From contig CALLCD010000139.1 of NCBI GenBank assembly GCA_938049795.1, positions 1-35,129 on the forward strand: 35,129 bases of DNA, read 5' to 3'. Shown piece after piece: positions 7,564 to 15,480 of this stretch. The notes under the pieces are model-generated. The model was not told the origin of the DNA, searched no databases, and saw only the letters and a list, made by a program, of their open reading frames with translations. Origin of the DNA: an uncultured Hyphomonadaceae bacterium. GTDB lineage: Bacteria; Pseudomonadota; Alphaproteobacteria; Caulobacterales; Hyphomonadaceae. How positions within the stretch are numbered: the first letter of the stretch is position 1; each line of letters begins with the position of its first letter. The translations under genes were made by a program, and so were the position numbers.

Positions 7564-8270
7564 GCATCGGGGTAGGAGGCATGGGTTTTCGGCCCTTCGA
7601 ACACGTCGAGCGTCTCGAGATCGAGAAATGTGTAATGGCCATTGCGGGGCCAGCCGCTTGTGTCGATGAAGTAGACATTGCCGAGCTGTTTCATCCGGTC
7701 CATCCGGTAATGTCCATGCACGACGGCGCGGATGTTTTTCACCGGCATATCATCGTCGCGCTCTATCCGGTCGATGGACCAGAGGCAAATATGTTCGGCG
7801 CTGGCGCTGAGCGGCTGGTGCATGTCGCGCCAGTCATCAAACGGGCAGTCGGCATGGATCAGCCCGACCGCACCTGTTTTTGTTTCGACCTCCATAGCAA
7901 GCGGCAGGGCGCGCAAGGCCTTACCTATCTTCGTCTGCTCGCGGCCTGCAAGGTCGAGCAACCAGTCTCCGCCATGAAACAGATGATCGACATGGGGGTA
8001 GGGATCACCGAGCGCATGCCGCCAAGTCAGAAAGTCATGATTGCCCTGAATGGCGAAAACCCAGGGCTTGGCGAGCCAGTCGAGCACCGAACCGGATTCA
8101 GGGCCGCGGTCCACAAGATCACCCACCGAAAAAAGCCGGTCTTTGCCCGCGTCAAAGCCGATACTGTCCAGCGCGTCTGCGAGCGCGGTAAAACAGCCAT
8201 GAATATCGCCCACCGCAAAATCGCGGCCCGTCTCGTTCTTTTCGATGATCTGAAGCTGGGGTGTGGTCAT
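7554..8270 (-). CDS. Metallophosphoesterase, PrpA/lambda-phosphatase-like
   Basis: This 238-residue calcineurin-fold enzyme has the whole metal-binding signature: GDIHG (21-25), GDLVDRG (50-56), GNHD (76-79), then LIHADCPF and VHGHY with two His ligands. The spacing fits bacterial serine/threonine or tyrosine protein phosphatases of the PrpA/PrpB and phage lambda type, or diadenosine tetraphosphatases. The substrate cannot be fixed from sequence. There is no signal peptide, so it is cytoplasmic. The start ATG at 8270 overlaps the stop of the upstream phospholipase-like gene as ATGA and has GAGGAG at good distance. The 3' end overlaps the desaturase reading frame by 10 bases if the desaturase starts at 7563. 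Confidence 0.88.
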   Translation of the reverse strand: MTTPQLQIIEKNETGRDFAVGDIHGCFTALADALDSIGFDAGKDRLFSVGDLVDRGPESGSVLDWLAKPWVFAIQGNHDFLTWRHALGDPYPHVDHLFHGGDWLLDLAGREQTKIGKALRALPLAMEVETKTGAVGLIHADCPFDDWRDMHQPLSASAEHICLWSIDRIERDDDMPVKNIRAVVHGHYRMDRMKQLGNVYFIDTSGWPRNGHYTFLDLETLDVFEGPKTHASYPDAWI

Positions 8271-9403
8271 TGCGGTGGCTCCTCGGGTCGGCAGCGGGTT
8301 GCGGCGGCGTTGGGGAGGGTGACGGTATAGTCGCTGAACTTTTTGCGAGGGTGGTAATAGTCGGTCGAGATGTATTGTGCGCCGCTCGTAAAGGCGGCTT
8401 CGCGGCGGGCGGTGTCATTGTTGCGCGCTTCGAGCGTGTTTGCGTCCGCTCTTGTCCGGACGAGGAAACCGGCGGCTATGGCTTTGCGAATTTGGGTCGC
8501 TTGTTCGATTGGATCGTTCAGTGTGAAATAGGCGGCGTGGTCGGCGTCTTCGCTGATGGAATTGACGAACATGGGCAGCCCTTCAAGCGCGCTGTGCCCG
8601 CGCAAATAGGTCTCGATCACGTCGGGGCTTTCGTCGAGCACGAAGATGAATTTGCCTTTGCTTTCGTGATAGTTTGGCCAGCCGCCCGCAAGCACAGCCT
8701 CGCGCAAGGATTGCTCATCGCCGCGTACTTGGTCTGGCGTGATGAGCTTGTCGGCGGGGATGACGGACAGGATTTCCGCGTCGAGCGCCTCAAAGGCCGC
8801 TGGCGTAAAGGGCAGCGGCACCACGGCCTCCTCAAGGTCTATTTTGTCCTGTTTGGCATTGACCATGATCAGGAGGGGCGTGTGCTCTGGATGGGCGTTT
8901 GACCAAGCGAGAATGTCGGCCAGACAGTCGGTAAACAGAGTGCAATGGCTACGCTGATCGAGATCCTGAACGTGCATGACTTTGAAGCCGGGCAAGTCCA
9001 TGTTCGGGACATTGTAACGCGTGCCGATCCAGGGAATGGCATCGGGTAGGAACGGGTTGCTGTAGCGCCCGCCGTCCGGGTCGTGGAAGACGTCAAGCTC
9101 CAATTGCCGCATGCCGAGATCAAGCTGCTGGTGGAGCGGAGCGTGGGCATAATCGAGCGCGATCGCGACCTCTTCGGAGGCGCGGCGTAACACCCCCATT
9201 TCGAGATAGGGGATCGCGCGCTTATAGCTGTTGTGCGAGCCGACCGATTGAACCTCGTTCAGCTTGAGCGCGGGTGTGGCGCAAGCGGCCTCGTCGCTTA
9301 GATCTTGCAATGGACCCGTTGGCGGGGCGGGCTTTGAACAGGCGCTAAGGCCGACAAGAACGCCAAGTCCGAGCCCCGTCCAGAAGGTCCGCTCTGGGCT
9401 CAT
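8267..9403 (-). CDS. Ca2+-dependent PI-PLC-like lipoprotein
   Basis: This is a 378-residue exported protein of the phosphatidylinositol-specific phospholipase C superfamily, closest by eye to the Ca2+-dependent PI-PLC-like domain. ATG 9403 is chosen over 24 further upstream codons because GGAGACAGG precedes it and it gives a lipoprotein signal ending LSAC (Cys22). Likely catalytic His57 and neighbouring Asn58 are in VGSHNSYK. Probable metal ligands Glu102 and Asp104 are in QLELDVF, and the second His144 is in VMHVQDLD. The C-terminal part (ISTDYYHPR) closes the TIM barrel. It would act outside the inner membrane on a phosphodiester lipid or glycan; the substrate is unknown. Gene order puts it between ubiA (49 bases) and the phosphatase (ATGA overlap). 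Confidence 0.82.
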   Translation of the reverse strand: MSPERTFWTGLGLGVLVGLSACSKPAPPTGPLQDLSDEAACATPALKLNEVQSVGSHNSYKRAIPYLEMGVLRRASEEVAIALDYAHAPLHQQLDLGMRQLELDVFHDPDGGRYSNPFLPDAIPWIGTRYNVPNMDLPGFKVMHVQDLDQRSHCTLFTDCLADILAWSNAHPEHTPLLIMVNAKQDKIDLEEAVVPLPFTPAAFEALDAEILSVIPADKLITPDQVRGDEQSLREAVLAGGWPNYHESKGKFIFVLDESPDVIETYLRGHSALEGLPMFVNSISEDADHAAYFTLNDPIEQATQIRKAIAAGFLVRTRADANTLEARNNDTARREAAFTSGAQYISTDYYHPRKKFSDYTVTLPNAAATRCRPEEPPQ

Positions 9404-9452
9404 ATCCTGTCTCCGATCAGCTTCGCGGGAATGATCATAGAGCCTCCAGTGC

Positions 9453-10436
9453 TCAAACGATTGCTGCGAGCACAAATCCGCCGAGGATGATCACCCCGGC
9501 CCAGACATTTGATTTGAACACGGCGAGGGCGTCTTGTTCATTGCTGCGTTTGAGGCGGGCGGCCTGCCAGATGCCGTGGACGAGAAAGAGCAAGCCGGTC
9601 ATCGCGCCAATGCGGCCTGCGCCCATCAAATGGGCCGCGAGCGACATTTGCGCCGTTGCGCCGAGATGGAAGACGAAAGCGCCTGTGACCGCGCGTCCGC
9701 CAAACAGTCGCGCGGTGGATTTGACCCCGATCAGTGCATCGTCCTCGCGATCTTGAAGGGCATAAATCGTGTCATAGGCAATCGTCCACAAAGCCATAGA
9801 CGAGAACAGGACGAAGACGGCAAAGCCAAGCTCGCCCACCGTGGCGGCGGCGACCAGAATGCCCCAATTGAAGGTCAGCCCGAGCCAGGCTTGCGGCCAG
9901 AAGGTGATCCGCTTCATATAGGGGTAAGCGGCGACCAGCGGGACCGCGAGCAGGGCGACGATCTTCGCGTCAAGCGGCAGGCAGAGCCAGACCAGAAACC
10001 CGACGAAGAGCTGGACGCCGAGAAAGATATAGGCGTTGCGCAGCGTGATCTGGCCTGACGGAATGGGCCGGGCGGCGGTACGGGCGACTTGCGCGTCAAT
10101 CTCGCGGTCGGTGATGTCGTTCCATGTGCAGCCCGCTCCGCGCATGGCCACCGCGCCAATCCCGAACAGAGCGGCCCACCAGAGGTCAATCCATTCCAGC
10201 CCCAACGGAATAGCCATAAAGGCGAGCCCGATCCAGCACGGCAGCGCCAGGAGCCATATCCCGACCGGCCGGTCGATCCGTGCCAGAGACAGAAAGGGGC
10301 GTGCTTGGCTGGGTAGATTTGCGAACAGTGGCGCGGCCACCGCATCGGCGGGCGAGACAGGCAGGTCGGCGTCATCGTGCGGTTGGTGCGGCATTGGGTC
10401 CGGGTCGGTCAGCGTTTTGTCGGGGGCGTCGGTCAT
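9453..10436 (-). CDS. ubiA: 4-hydroxybenzoate polyprenyltransferase
   Basis: This 327-residue integral membrane prenyltransferase attaches the polyprenyl tail to 4-hydroxybenzoate in ubiquinone synthesis. The first Asp-rich motif is NDITDREIDAQV (106-117), followed by ARTAARPIPSG. The second motif lies in AYDTIYALQDREDD (about 219-233). These bind the Mg-diphosphate of the prenyl donor. About eight hydrophobic helices are visible, and GIWLLALPCWIGLA after DRP marks helix 1. The N-terminal 45 residues are polar and acidic, longer than in E. coli UbiA. The gene lies 24 bases after the GST gene and 49 bases before the phospholipase-like gene on the same strand. The other prenyltransferase in this window, ctaB, is its distant relative and is told apart by its context. 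Confidence 0.95.
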   Translation of the reverse strand: MTDAPDKTLTDPDPMPHQPHDDADLPVSPADAVAAPLFANLPSQARPFLSLARIDRPVGIWLLALPCWIGLAFMAIPLGLEWIDLWWAALFGIGAVAMRGAGCTWNDITDREIDAQVARTAARPIPSGQITLRNAYIFLGVQLFVGFLVWLCLPLDAKIVALLAVPLVAAYPYMKRITFWPQAWLGLTFNWGILVAAATVGELGFAVFVLFSSMALWTIAYDTIYALQDREDDALIGVKSTARLFGGRAVTGAFVFHLGATAQMSLAAHLMGAGRIGAMTGLLFLVHGIWQAARLKRSNEQDALAVFKSNVWAGVIILGGFVLAAIV

Positions 10437-10460
10437 GGCAGGTCTACTCGTCCGTTCGCC

Positions 10461-11087
10461 CTAACCGCCGGTCTTTTCGGCTGCGCGCAGAAAGGCGGGG
10501 CGGGCCATATTGCGCGCGGCATAGGCTTGCAGTTTGGGATAGTTTTCGAGCACGCCGAGCCGGTCGGCCATCGCGCAGATATAGGTAAAGCCAATGTCAG
10601 GCGCTTGCAGCGTATCGCCCAGTAGGAATGGCTTGTCGCCGAGCGCGTCCTGCATATAGCCAAGCTGCAAAGCGACTTCCATTTCCGAGAACATGCCGAG
10701 CAAAGGCGAGCCCGCACCGCCCGCTGCCGTTTCGCGCATGAGCAGCATTTTGATCAGGAGCGGGGCGAAGGCCGAGCCTTCCGAATAGTGCAGCCATTGC
10801 AGCCAGCTTAACCGCGCAGCCTTGTCGCTCTGGGGCGGGGCAAGCGTGTTTTCGGGGTCGTAATAGTCGGTCAGATAGGTGGCGATGGCGCCCGACTCGG
10901 CGAGGGTCTGCCCGTCAATCTCGATTACGGGCGATTTGCCGAGCGGATGGGCGTCTTTCAATTCCGGCGGCGCGCGGCCCATTTCGTTGCGATCATAGAT
11001 TTTCAGCTCATAGTCCAGCCCGAGCTCCTCGATGAGCCAGACAGTGAAAACAGAGCGGCCAACGCGCAAATGGTGGATCAGGATCAT
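10461..11087 (-). CDS. Glutathione S-transferase family protein
   Basis: This 208-residue protein has the GST layout. A thioredoxin-like N-domain spans residues 1-80 (MILIHHLRVGRSVFTVWLIEE, with Ser12 a candidate for the glutathione-activating residue). The cis-Pro/SGA element is KSPVIEIDGQTLAESGAI. An all-helical C-domain follows. ATG 11087 has GAGGAAAG upstream and is preferred to an upstream in-frame codon at 11138 that adds 17 Arg/Pro-rich residues. Cytoplasmic detoxification or redox role; the substrate is unknown. It is first in the minus-strand chain and is divergent from rsmE, 91 bases away. The glutathione-making gshA lies just beyond rsmE, which may be coincidence. Confidence 0.88.
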   Translation of the reverse strand: MILIHHLRVGRSVFTVWLIEELGLDYELKIYDRNEMGRAPPELKDAHPLGKSPVIEIDGQTLAESGAIATYLTDYYDPENTLAPPQSDKAARLSWLQWLHYSEGSAFAPLLIKMLLMRETAAGGAGSPLLGMFSEMEVALQLGYMQDALGDKPFLLGDTLQAPDIGFTYICAMADRLGVLENYPKLQAYAARNMARPAFLRAAEKTGG

Positions 11088-11178
11088 GTCGGGGTCTTTC
11101 CTCGGAGTTTGAACGGCGGTCGGCCTACGTCTTAGCACCCGCTTTTCACGAGCGCCATGCGCGGGTATAGCGCTGGCT

Positions 11179-11946
11179 ATGAAAAATGTTCCGCGTCTTT
11201 ATATCCCCGACCCGCTGAGCGAAGGGGTGTCAGTCGCCTTGCCGGAGGGGCAGGCGCATTATCTGGCGCGCGTTATGCGGCTGGGCGGGGGCGATGTGGC
11301 GCGGGTGTTTAACGGGGTCGATGGCGAATGGCAGGGTGAACTGGCGCTTGATGGCCGCAAAGTTGAGGCGAGGATGACGGCTTTGCTGCGCGCCCAGCCC
11401 GAGAACGCTGTGACTGCGCCGAAGCTTCTGTTCGCGCCGCTCAAGAAGACCCGAACCGATTTCGCTGTCGAAAAAGCCACCGAGCTTGGTGTCTCATCCA
11501 TTTTGCCCGTGGCGACTGAGCGGACACAGACCCGCCGCGTGAAAACAGACCGATTGCAAGCGCTGGCCATTGAAGCGGCCGAGCAGACCGAGCGGATGGA
11601 TGTGCCTGCGATTGAACCGATGCAGAGCCTTGAGCAGGCGCTGTCTGATTGGCCTGCCACAGCGCCGCTCGTCTTTTGCGATGAAGCGGGCGACGAGGCG
11701 GGTGCGATCTGGGGCGGGCAGAGCGGCCGGGCGCGGATGATGGCGGACGCGTTACAGGGGGTTGAGCCGGCTGGCGGCGGCATTCTGATCGGGCCTGAGG
11801 GCGGGTTTAGTTCAACAGAACGTGATCATTTGCGCGCCTTGCCTTTTGTTGTGCCCGTGACGCTTGGCCCGCGCATCCTACGCGCGGAGACGGCCATCGT
11901 GACCGCGCTAACTATTTGGCAAGTGGTTCTTGGCGACTGGCAATAA
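11179..11946 (+). CDS. rsmE: 16S rRNA (uracil-1498-N3)-methyltransferase
   Basis: This 255-residue SPOUT methyltransferase modifies U1498 in helix 44 of 16S rRNA with S-adenosylmethionine. The N-terminal PUA-like domain (residues 1-70, HYLARVMRLGGGD) is followed by the knotted catalytic domain. Its marks are KKTRTDFAVEKATELGV (89-105), the SAM-binding IGPEGGFSSTE (204-214) and LGPRILRAETA (229-239). The length equals the family norm. The ATG at 11179 has no strong ribosome site. The gshA gene follows 40 bases after the stop on the same strand. Confidence 0.95.
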   Translation: MKNVPRLYIPDPLSEGVSVALPEGQAHYLARVMRLGGGDVARVFNGVDGEWQGELALDGRKVEARMTALLRAQPENAVTAPKLLFAPLKKTRTDFAVEKATELGVSSILPVATERTQTRRVKTDRLQALAIEAAEQTERMDVPAIEPMQSLEQALSDWPATAPLVFCDEAGDEAGAIWGGQSGRARMMADALQGVEPAGGGILIGPEGGFSSTERDHLRALPFVVPVTLGPRILRAETAIVTALTIWQVVLGDWQ

Positions 11947-11986
11947 ACTGCTTATGAGGCAATGAGATGAACCAGGAGCGCGCCGC

Positions 11987-13366
11987 ATGACGACCCCAAC
12001 TGCCGAATTTGACGAGAACGCGCCAAGGATAGAAGGCAAGGCCGAACTGGTCGAGTGGATTGCGGCAGGCACTAAGCCCAAAAGTGACTGGCGGATCGGC
12101 ACAGAGCACGAGAAATTCGGCTTTCTGATCGACGGTCTGCAGCCGGTTCCCTATGAGGGCAAAGCGTCTGTTCGTAGCCTGCTAGAGGGATTGCGCGATC
12201 AATTTGGCTGGGAGCCGATCTCCGAAGGCGAACATATTATTGGTCTCAAGCGAGAGGGTGCGAGTGTGTCGCTCGAGCCGGGCGGGCAGTTTGAATTGTC
12301 CGGCGCGCCGCTCGAACATGTCCATCAGACCTGTAATGAAGTGGGCGGGCATTTGCGTGAGGTTCGTGCGATTGCTGATCCGCTGGGCATTGGCTTTCTC
12401 GGGCTTGGGTTTTCGCCGATCTGGAGCCTTGAAGAGACGCCGATGATGCCCAAGGGCCGCTATGAGATCATGAAGCGCTATATGAAGCGTGTCGGGCGGC
12501 TTGGCCATCAGATGATGTTCCGCTCGTGCACGGTGCAGGTCAATCTCGACTTTTCGTCCGAGGCGGACATGGTCAAGAAGATGCGCGTGTCGCTGGCCTT
12601 GCAGCCGGTCGGGACGGCGCTGTTCGCCAATTCGCCGTTTGCCGAAGGGCGCACGAACGGCTTTGTGTCCTATCGCGGCCATGTCTGGTCTGACACGGAT
12701 CCGGACCGGACGGGCATGTTGCCTTTCATGTTTGAGGATGGCGCTGGCTTTGAGAGCTATGTCGACTATGCGCTGGATGTGCCGATGTATTTTGCACGGC
12801 GCGGCGGGGTATATGTCGATTGCGCGGGCCATTCTTTCCGTGACTTTATGGCTGGTAAGCTTGAGCCCTTACCCGGCGAATTGCCGACGATGGAAGACTG
12901 GGAAGACCATCTTTCGACGATTTTTCCTGAAGTGCGCCTCAAGCGCTTTCTCGAAATGCGCGGATCGGATTCGGGGCCTTGGGATTCGCTGTGTGCGATG
13001 CCGGCTTTTTGGGTCGGGCTTTTATATGATGATGCGGCGTTGGATGCGGCATGGGAACTTGTCAAAGACTGGACACCGGCGCAACGTGAAGCCATGCGCC
13101 GCTCGGCTCCGGCGCTGGGTCTCAAAGCGGCAGCGCCTGGCGGGCGATTGCTTCAGGATATTGCGCGCGATGCGCTTGGTATTGCCCAGGGCGGGCTCAA
13201 GCGTCGCGCCAGGCTCAGCACATCGGGCGATGACGAAACCGGCTTTTTGAGCGACCTGCACGAGATCGCCGAAACCGGCATCACCCCCGCCGAACGCCTG
13301 CTCGCGCTCTATCACGGCGACTGGAACCGCGATCTGGCTAAAGTCTTCGAAGCGCGCGCGTATTAG
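11987..13366 (+). CDS. gshA: Glutamate-cysteine ligase, plant-type
   Basis: This 459-residue ligase makes gamma-glutamylcysteine from glutamate and cysteine with ATP, the first step of glutathione synthesis. It belongs to the class shared by alphaproteobacteria and plants. Marks are the N-terminal RIGTEHEKFGF (glutamate/Mg-binding), VSLEPGGQFELSGAP, and MMFRSCTVQVNLDFSSE. The C-terminus HGDWNRDLAKVFEARAY is the usual ending of this class. The ATG has AGGAG at about 9 bases. It sits 40 bases after rsmE and is probably cotranscribed with it. No terminator is visible in the 132 bases before the next gene. Confidence 0.95.
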   Translation: MTTPTAEFDENAPRIEGKAELVEWIAAGTKPKSDWRIGTEHEKFGFLIDGLQPVPYEGKASVRSLLEGLRDQFGWEPISEGEHIIGLKREGASVSLEPGGQFELSGAPLEHVHQTCNEVGGHLREVRAIADPLGIGFLGLGFSPIWSLEETPMMPKGRYEIMKRYMKRVGRLGHQMMFRSCTVQVNLDFSSEADMVKKMRVSLALQPVGTALFANSPFAEGRTNGFVSYRGHVWSDTDPDRTGMLPFMFEDGAGFESYVDYALDVPMYFARRGGVYVDCAGHSFRDFMAGKLEPLPGELPTMEDWEDHLSTIFPEVRLKRFLEMRGSDSGPWDSLCAMPAFWVGLLYDDAALDAAWELVKDWTPAQREAMRRSAPALGLKAAAPGGRLLQDIARDALGIAQGGLKRRARLSTSGDDETGFLSDLHEIAETGITPAERLLALYHGDWNRDLAKVFEARAY

Positions 13367-13498
13367 CGGTAAAAATTGCGGGTGATGCCGCCAGTTTCCG
13401 CACATTCATGCTTGATGCTTTTTGCAACGCGTGTTCATACTTTCACGAAATATTGAATGCGCGCACGTGCTGTGTGCGGTCGCATGCTGGGAGGCATC

Positions 13499-15397
13499 AT
13501 GAATATCGTTGTTGTTTTAGGAATTATCATCACTTTGGTCACTTGCATTCCTGTTTTCAGGCAAATGCAATCGCATCCAAAAGGACTGCACATCCTGTTT
13601 TTTGCCGAAATGTGGGAACGGTTCTCCTATTATGGCATGCGGGGCTTGCTGATTTTCTATCTGACGCAGCATTTCCTGTTCGATGATGCTTTTAGTTCCG
13701 GTCAGTACGGCACCTATACGTCGCTCGTTTATCTGATCCCGCTGATTGGTGGCCTGCTGGCTGACCGCTATTTGGGTACGCGCAAGGCGATTGCTTTTGG
13801 TGCGCTGCTTCTGGTTGCCGGACACTTCATGATGGGCGTTGAGGGCAAGCCGGCCCAGCAAGTCATGACGGTCGCCGGACAGAGCTACACATTTGATGCC
13901 GAAGGTACGCAAGGCGCACGGATTGTCACGATTGATGTTGGCGGAACCGAATGTGCGTTCAATCCGGCCGAAGGTAGTGTTGGCGCAGATGCGTGTACGC
14001 TGACCGCCAATACGGACGGTGATCTGGTCTTCACGAACCTTCCGGCAAGTGCGCCGCTGCCATCGACCATTCCGCAAGCGGATTACGAGTTGACGGTCGA
14101 AGGGCGTAACCAGCTCTTTGTGAACATCTTCTATCTCGCGCTGGCGCTGATCATTATGGGTGTGGGCTTCCTGAAAGCGAACATCTCGTCGATTGTGGGC
14201 CAGCTTTATGAAGAGAACGATCCGCGTCGGGATGCTGGATTTACGCTTTACTATTATGGCATCAATCTGGGTGCGTTCTGGGCCTCGGTCTTGTGCGGCT
14301 TGCTCGGGCAGACTTTTGGCTGGTGGGCGGGCTTTGGCCTCGCGGGTGTCGGCATGCTGCTTGGCTGGATCGTGTTCGTGCGTGGCCGGTTGATGTTCTT
14401 TACACCCGGTGAGAACCAGCTTCCGGCACATGTCGGCCAGCCTCCGAACCCCGAAGCGCTGAAAAAGTCCTTTCTTGGTCCGATTAATCTTGAGAACTTT
14501 ATTTATCTGATGGGCTTGGTCGGCGTTGCGATTGTCTTTTTCCTCGTTCAGCAACACCAGCTGACGGGCGGGATGATCGGCTTGGGCTTTGCGCTGTTCG
14601 GGCTTTACATGGCTTGGTTCATGTACACAGATTGCAATCGCGAGCAGGTGCGCGAGCTTATTCTTGCGATGGTGCTGATTGTCGGGGCTGTGATCTTTTT
14701 CACCCTGTTCGAGCAGGCCGGCTCGTCGATGAACCAGTTCGCAGCACGTAATACCGATCTGCCGAGCGACGGCTTCTTCACGGTCACAGCGGCGCAAACG
14801 CAAAGCTTTAATGCCGGATTTATCTTGCTCTTCGCCCCTGTCTTTGCAGGCATTTGGGCATGGCTTGGTGCGCGGCGGAAAGATCCGAACACTGTGCTCA
14901 AATTTGGATTGGCTCTGGCGCAGGTCGGACTTGGCTTCCTCGTGCTTGCATGGGGCGGAGCGAATTTTGCGGACAGCAATTATCAAGTGCCGATGATCTT
15001 CCTCGCGCTCGCTTATATGTTTCACACGACGGGCGAGCTGTTCTTGTCGCCTGTGGGGCTGTCTGCGATTACCAAACTGTCGCCGGTCAAAGTTGTCTCC
15101 TTCATGATGGGCGGCTGGTTCCTTGCCAGTGCGGCGGCGCAATATGTTGGCGGCGTGATTGCCGGATTGACGGCCAGCGAAACGGTGGCCGGTCAGGTGC
15201 TTGATCCGGCGGCGGCGCTGGCGACCTATATCGACGTGTTCAGCCTGATTGGCTGGTGGGGCGTGGGGCTCGGTGTAGCGTTCGGCGTCCTCAGCCCGTG
15301 GCTCAAGCGGCTCGGGCATGGCAAGGCCGGTAATATCGGCAATGAAGGCGCAGTGGCAGAGGCCGGTGGTCCGCGCATGGACAAGCCTGCCGAGTAA
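13499..15397 (+). CDS. POT/PTR-family peptide transporter with extracytoplasmic insert
   Basis: This 632-residue proton-coupled oligopeptide transporter of the major facilitator superfamily starts at ATG 13499, with GGGAGG 5-10 bases upstream; an in-frame codon at 13457 is less likely. The proton-coupling motif ExxERF is present (EMWERFSYYG, Glu37-Tyr45), as is the POT signature YYYGINLGAFW and FLKANISSIVGQLY. About 14 hydrophobic segments are seen. Residues about 114-206, between the segments ending GHFMMGV and starting FYLALALI, are a polar insert with two cysteines (152 and 166) that could form a disulfide. The C-terminus ends in a short polar tail. The gene stands alone and ends in a strong terminator. 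Confidence 0.92.
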   Translation: MNIVVVLGIIITLVTCIPVFRQMQSHPKGLHILFFAEMWERFSYYGMRGLLIFYLTQHFLFDDAFSSGQYGTYTSLVYLIPLIGGLLADRYLGTRKAIAFGALLLVAGHFMMGVEGKPAQQVMTVAGQSYTFDAEGTQGARIVTIDVGGTECAFNPAEGSVGADACTLTANTDGDLVFTNLPASAPLPSTIPQADYELTVEGRNQLFVNIFYLALALIIMGVGFLKANISSIVGQLYEENDPRRDAGFTLYYYGINLGAFWASVLCGLLGQTFGWWAGFGLAGVGMLLGWIVFVRGRLMFFTPGENQLPAHVGQPPNPEALKKSFLGPINLENFIYLMGLVGVAIVFFLVQQHQLTGGMIGLGFALFGLYMAWFMYTDCNREQVRELILAMVLIVGAVIFFTLFEQAGSSMNQFAARNTDLPSDGFFTVTAAQTQSFNAGFILLFAPVFAGIWAWLGARRKDPNTVLKFGLALAQVGLGFLVLAWGGANFADSNYQVPMIFLALAYMFHTTGELFLSPVGLSAITKLSPVKVVSFMMGGWFLASAAAQYVGGVIAGLTASETVAGQVLDPAAALATYIDVFSLIGWWGVGLGVAFGVLSPWLKRLGHGKAGNIGNEGAVAEAGGPRMDKPAE

Positions 15398-15422
15398 TCC
15401 GAGAACTCGCATATCGCAAAAG

Positions 15423-15456
15423 AAAAGGCGGTTCCTGATGGAGCCGCCTTTTTTGT
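15423..15456 (+). terminator. Rho-independent terminator after the POT transporter
   Basis: A 13-bp stem with one G-U pair (15423-15435 with 15440-15452) and a 4-base loop TGAT is followed by a T-run. The left arm starts with an A-run, so it can also work for the minus-strand tldD, which ends 25 bases further right. It lies 25 bases after the transporter stop. Confidence 0.93.
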
Positions 15457-15480
15457 TTCGGAAATTGTGATTGTCGGAGC

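Noticed and set aside
7581..8330. 249-codon plus-strand frame opposite the metallophosphatase gene
   Set aside because: The minus-strand frame has the complete GDIHG, GDLVDRG and GNHD signature. The plus-strand product has none.
13517..15412. 631-codon frame on the minus strand opposite the POT transporter gene
   Set aside because: It mirrors the whole transporter gene, is Arg/His/Gln-rich and has no recognisable domain. The plus-strand frame has the full POT signatures. Such long antisense frames arise from codon bias.
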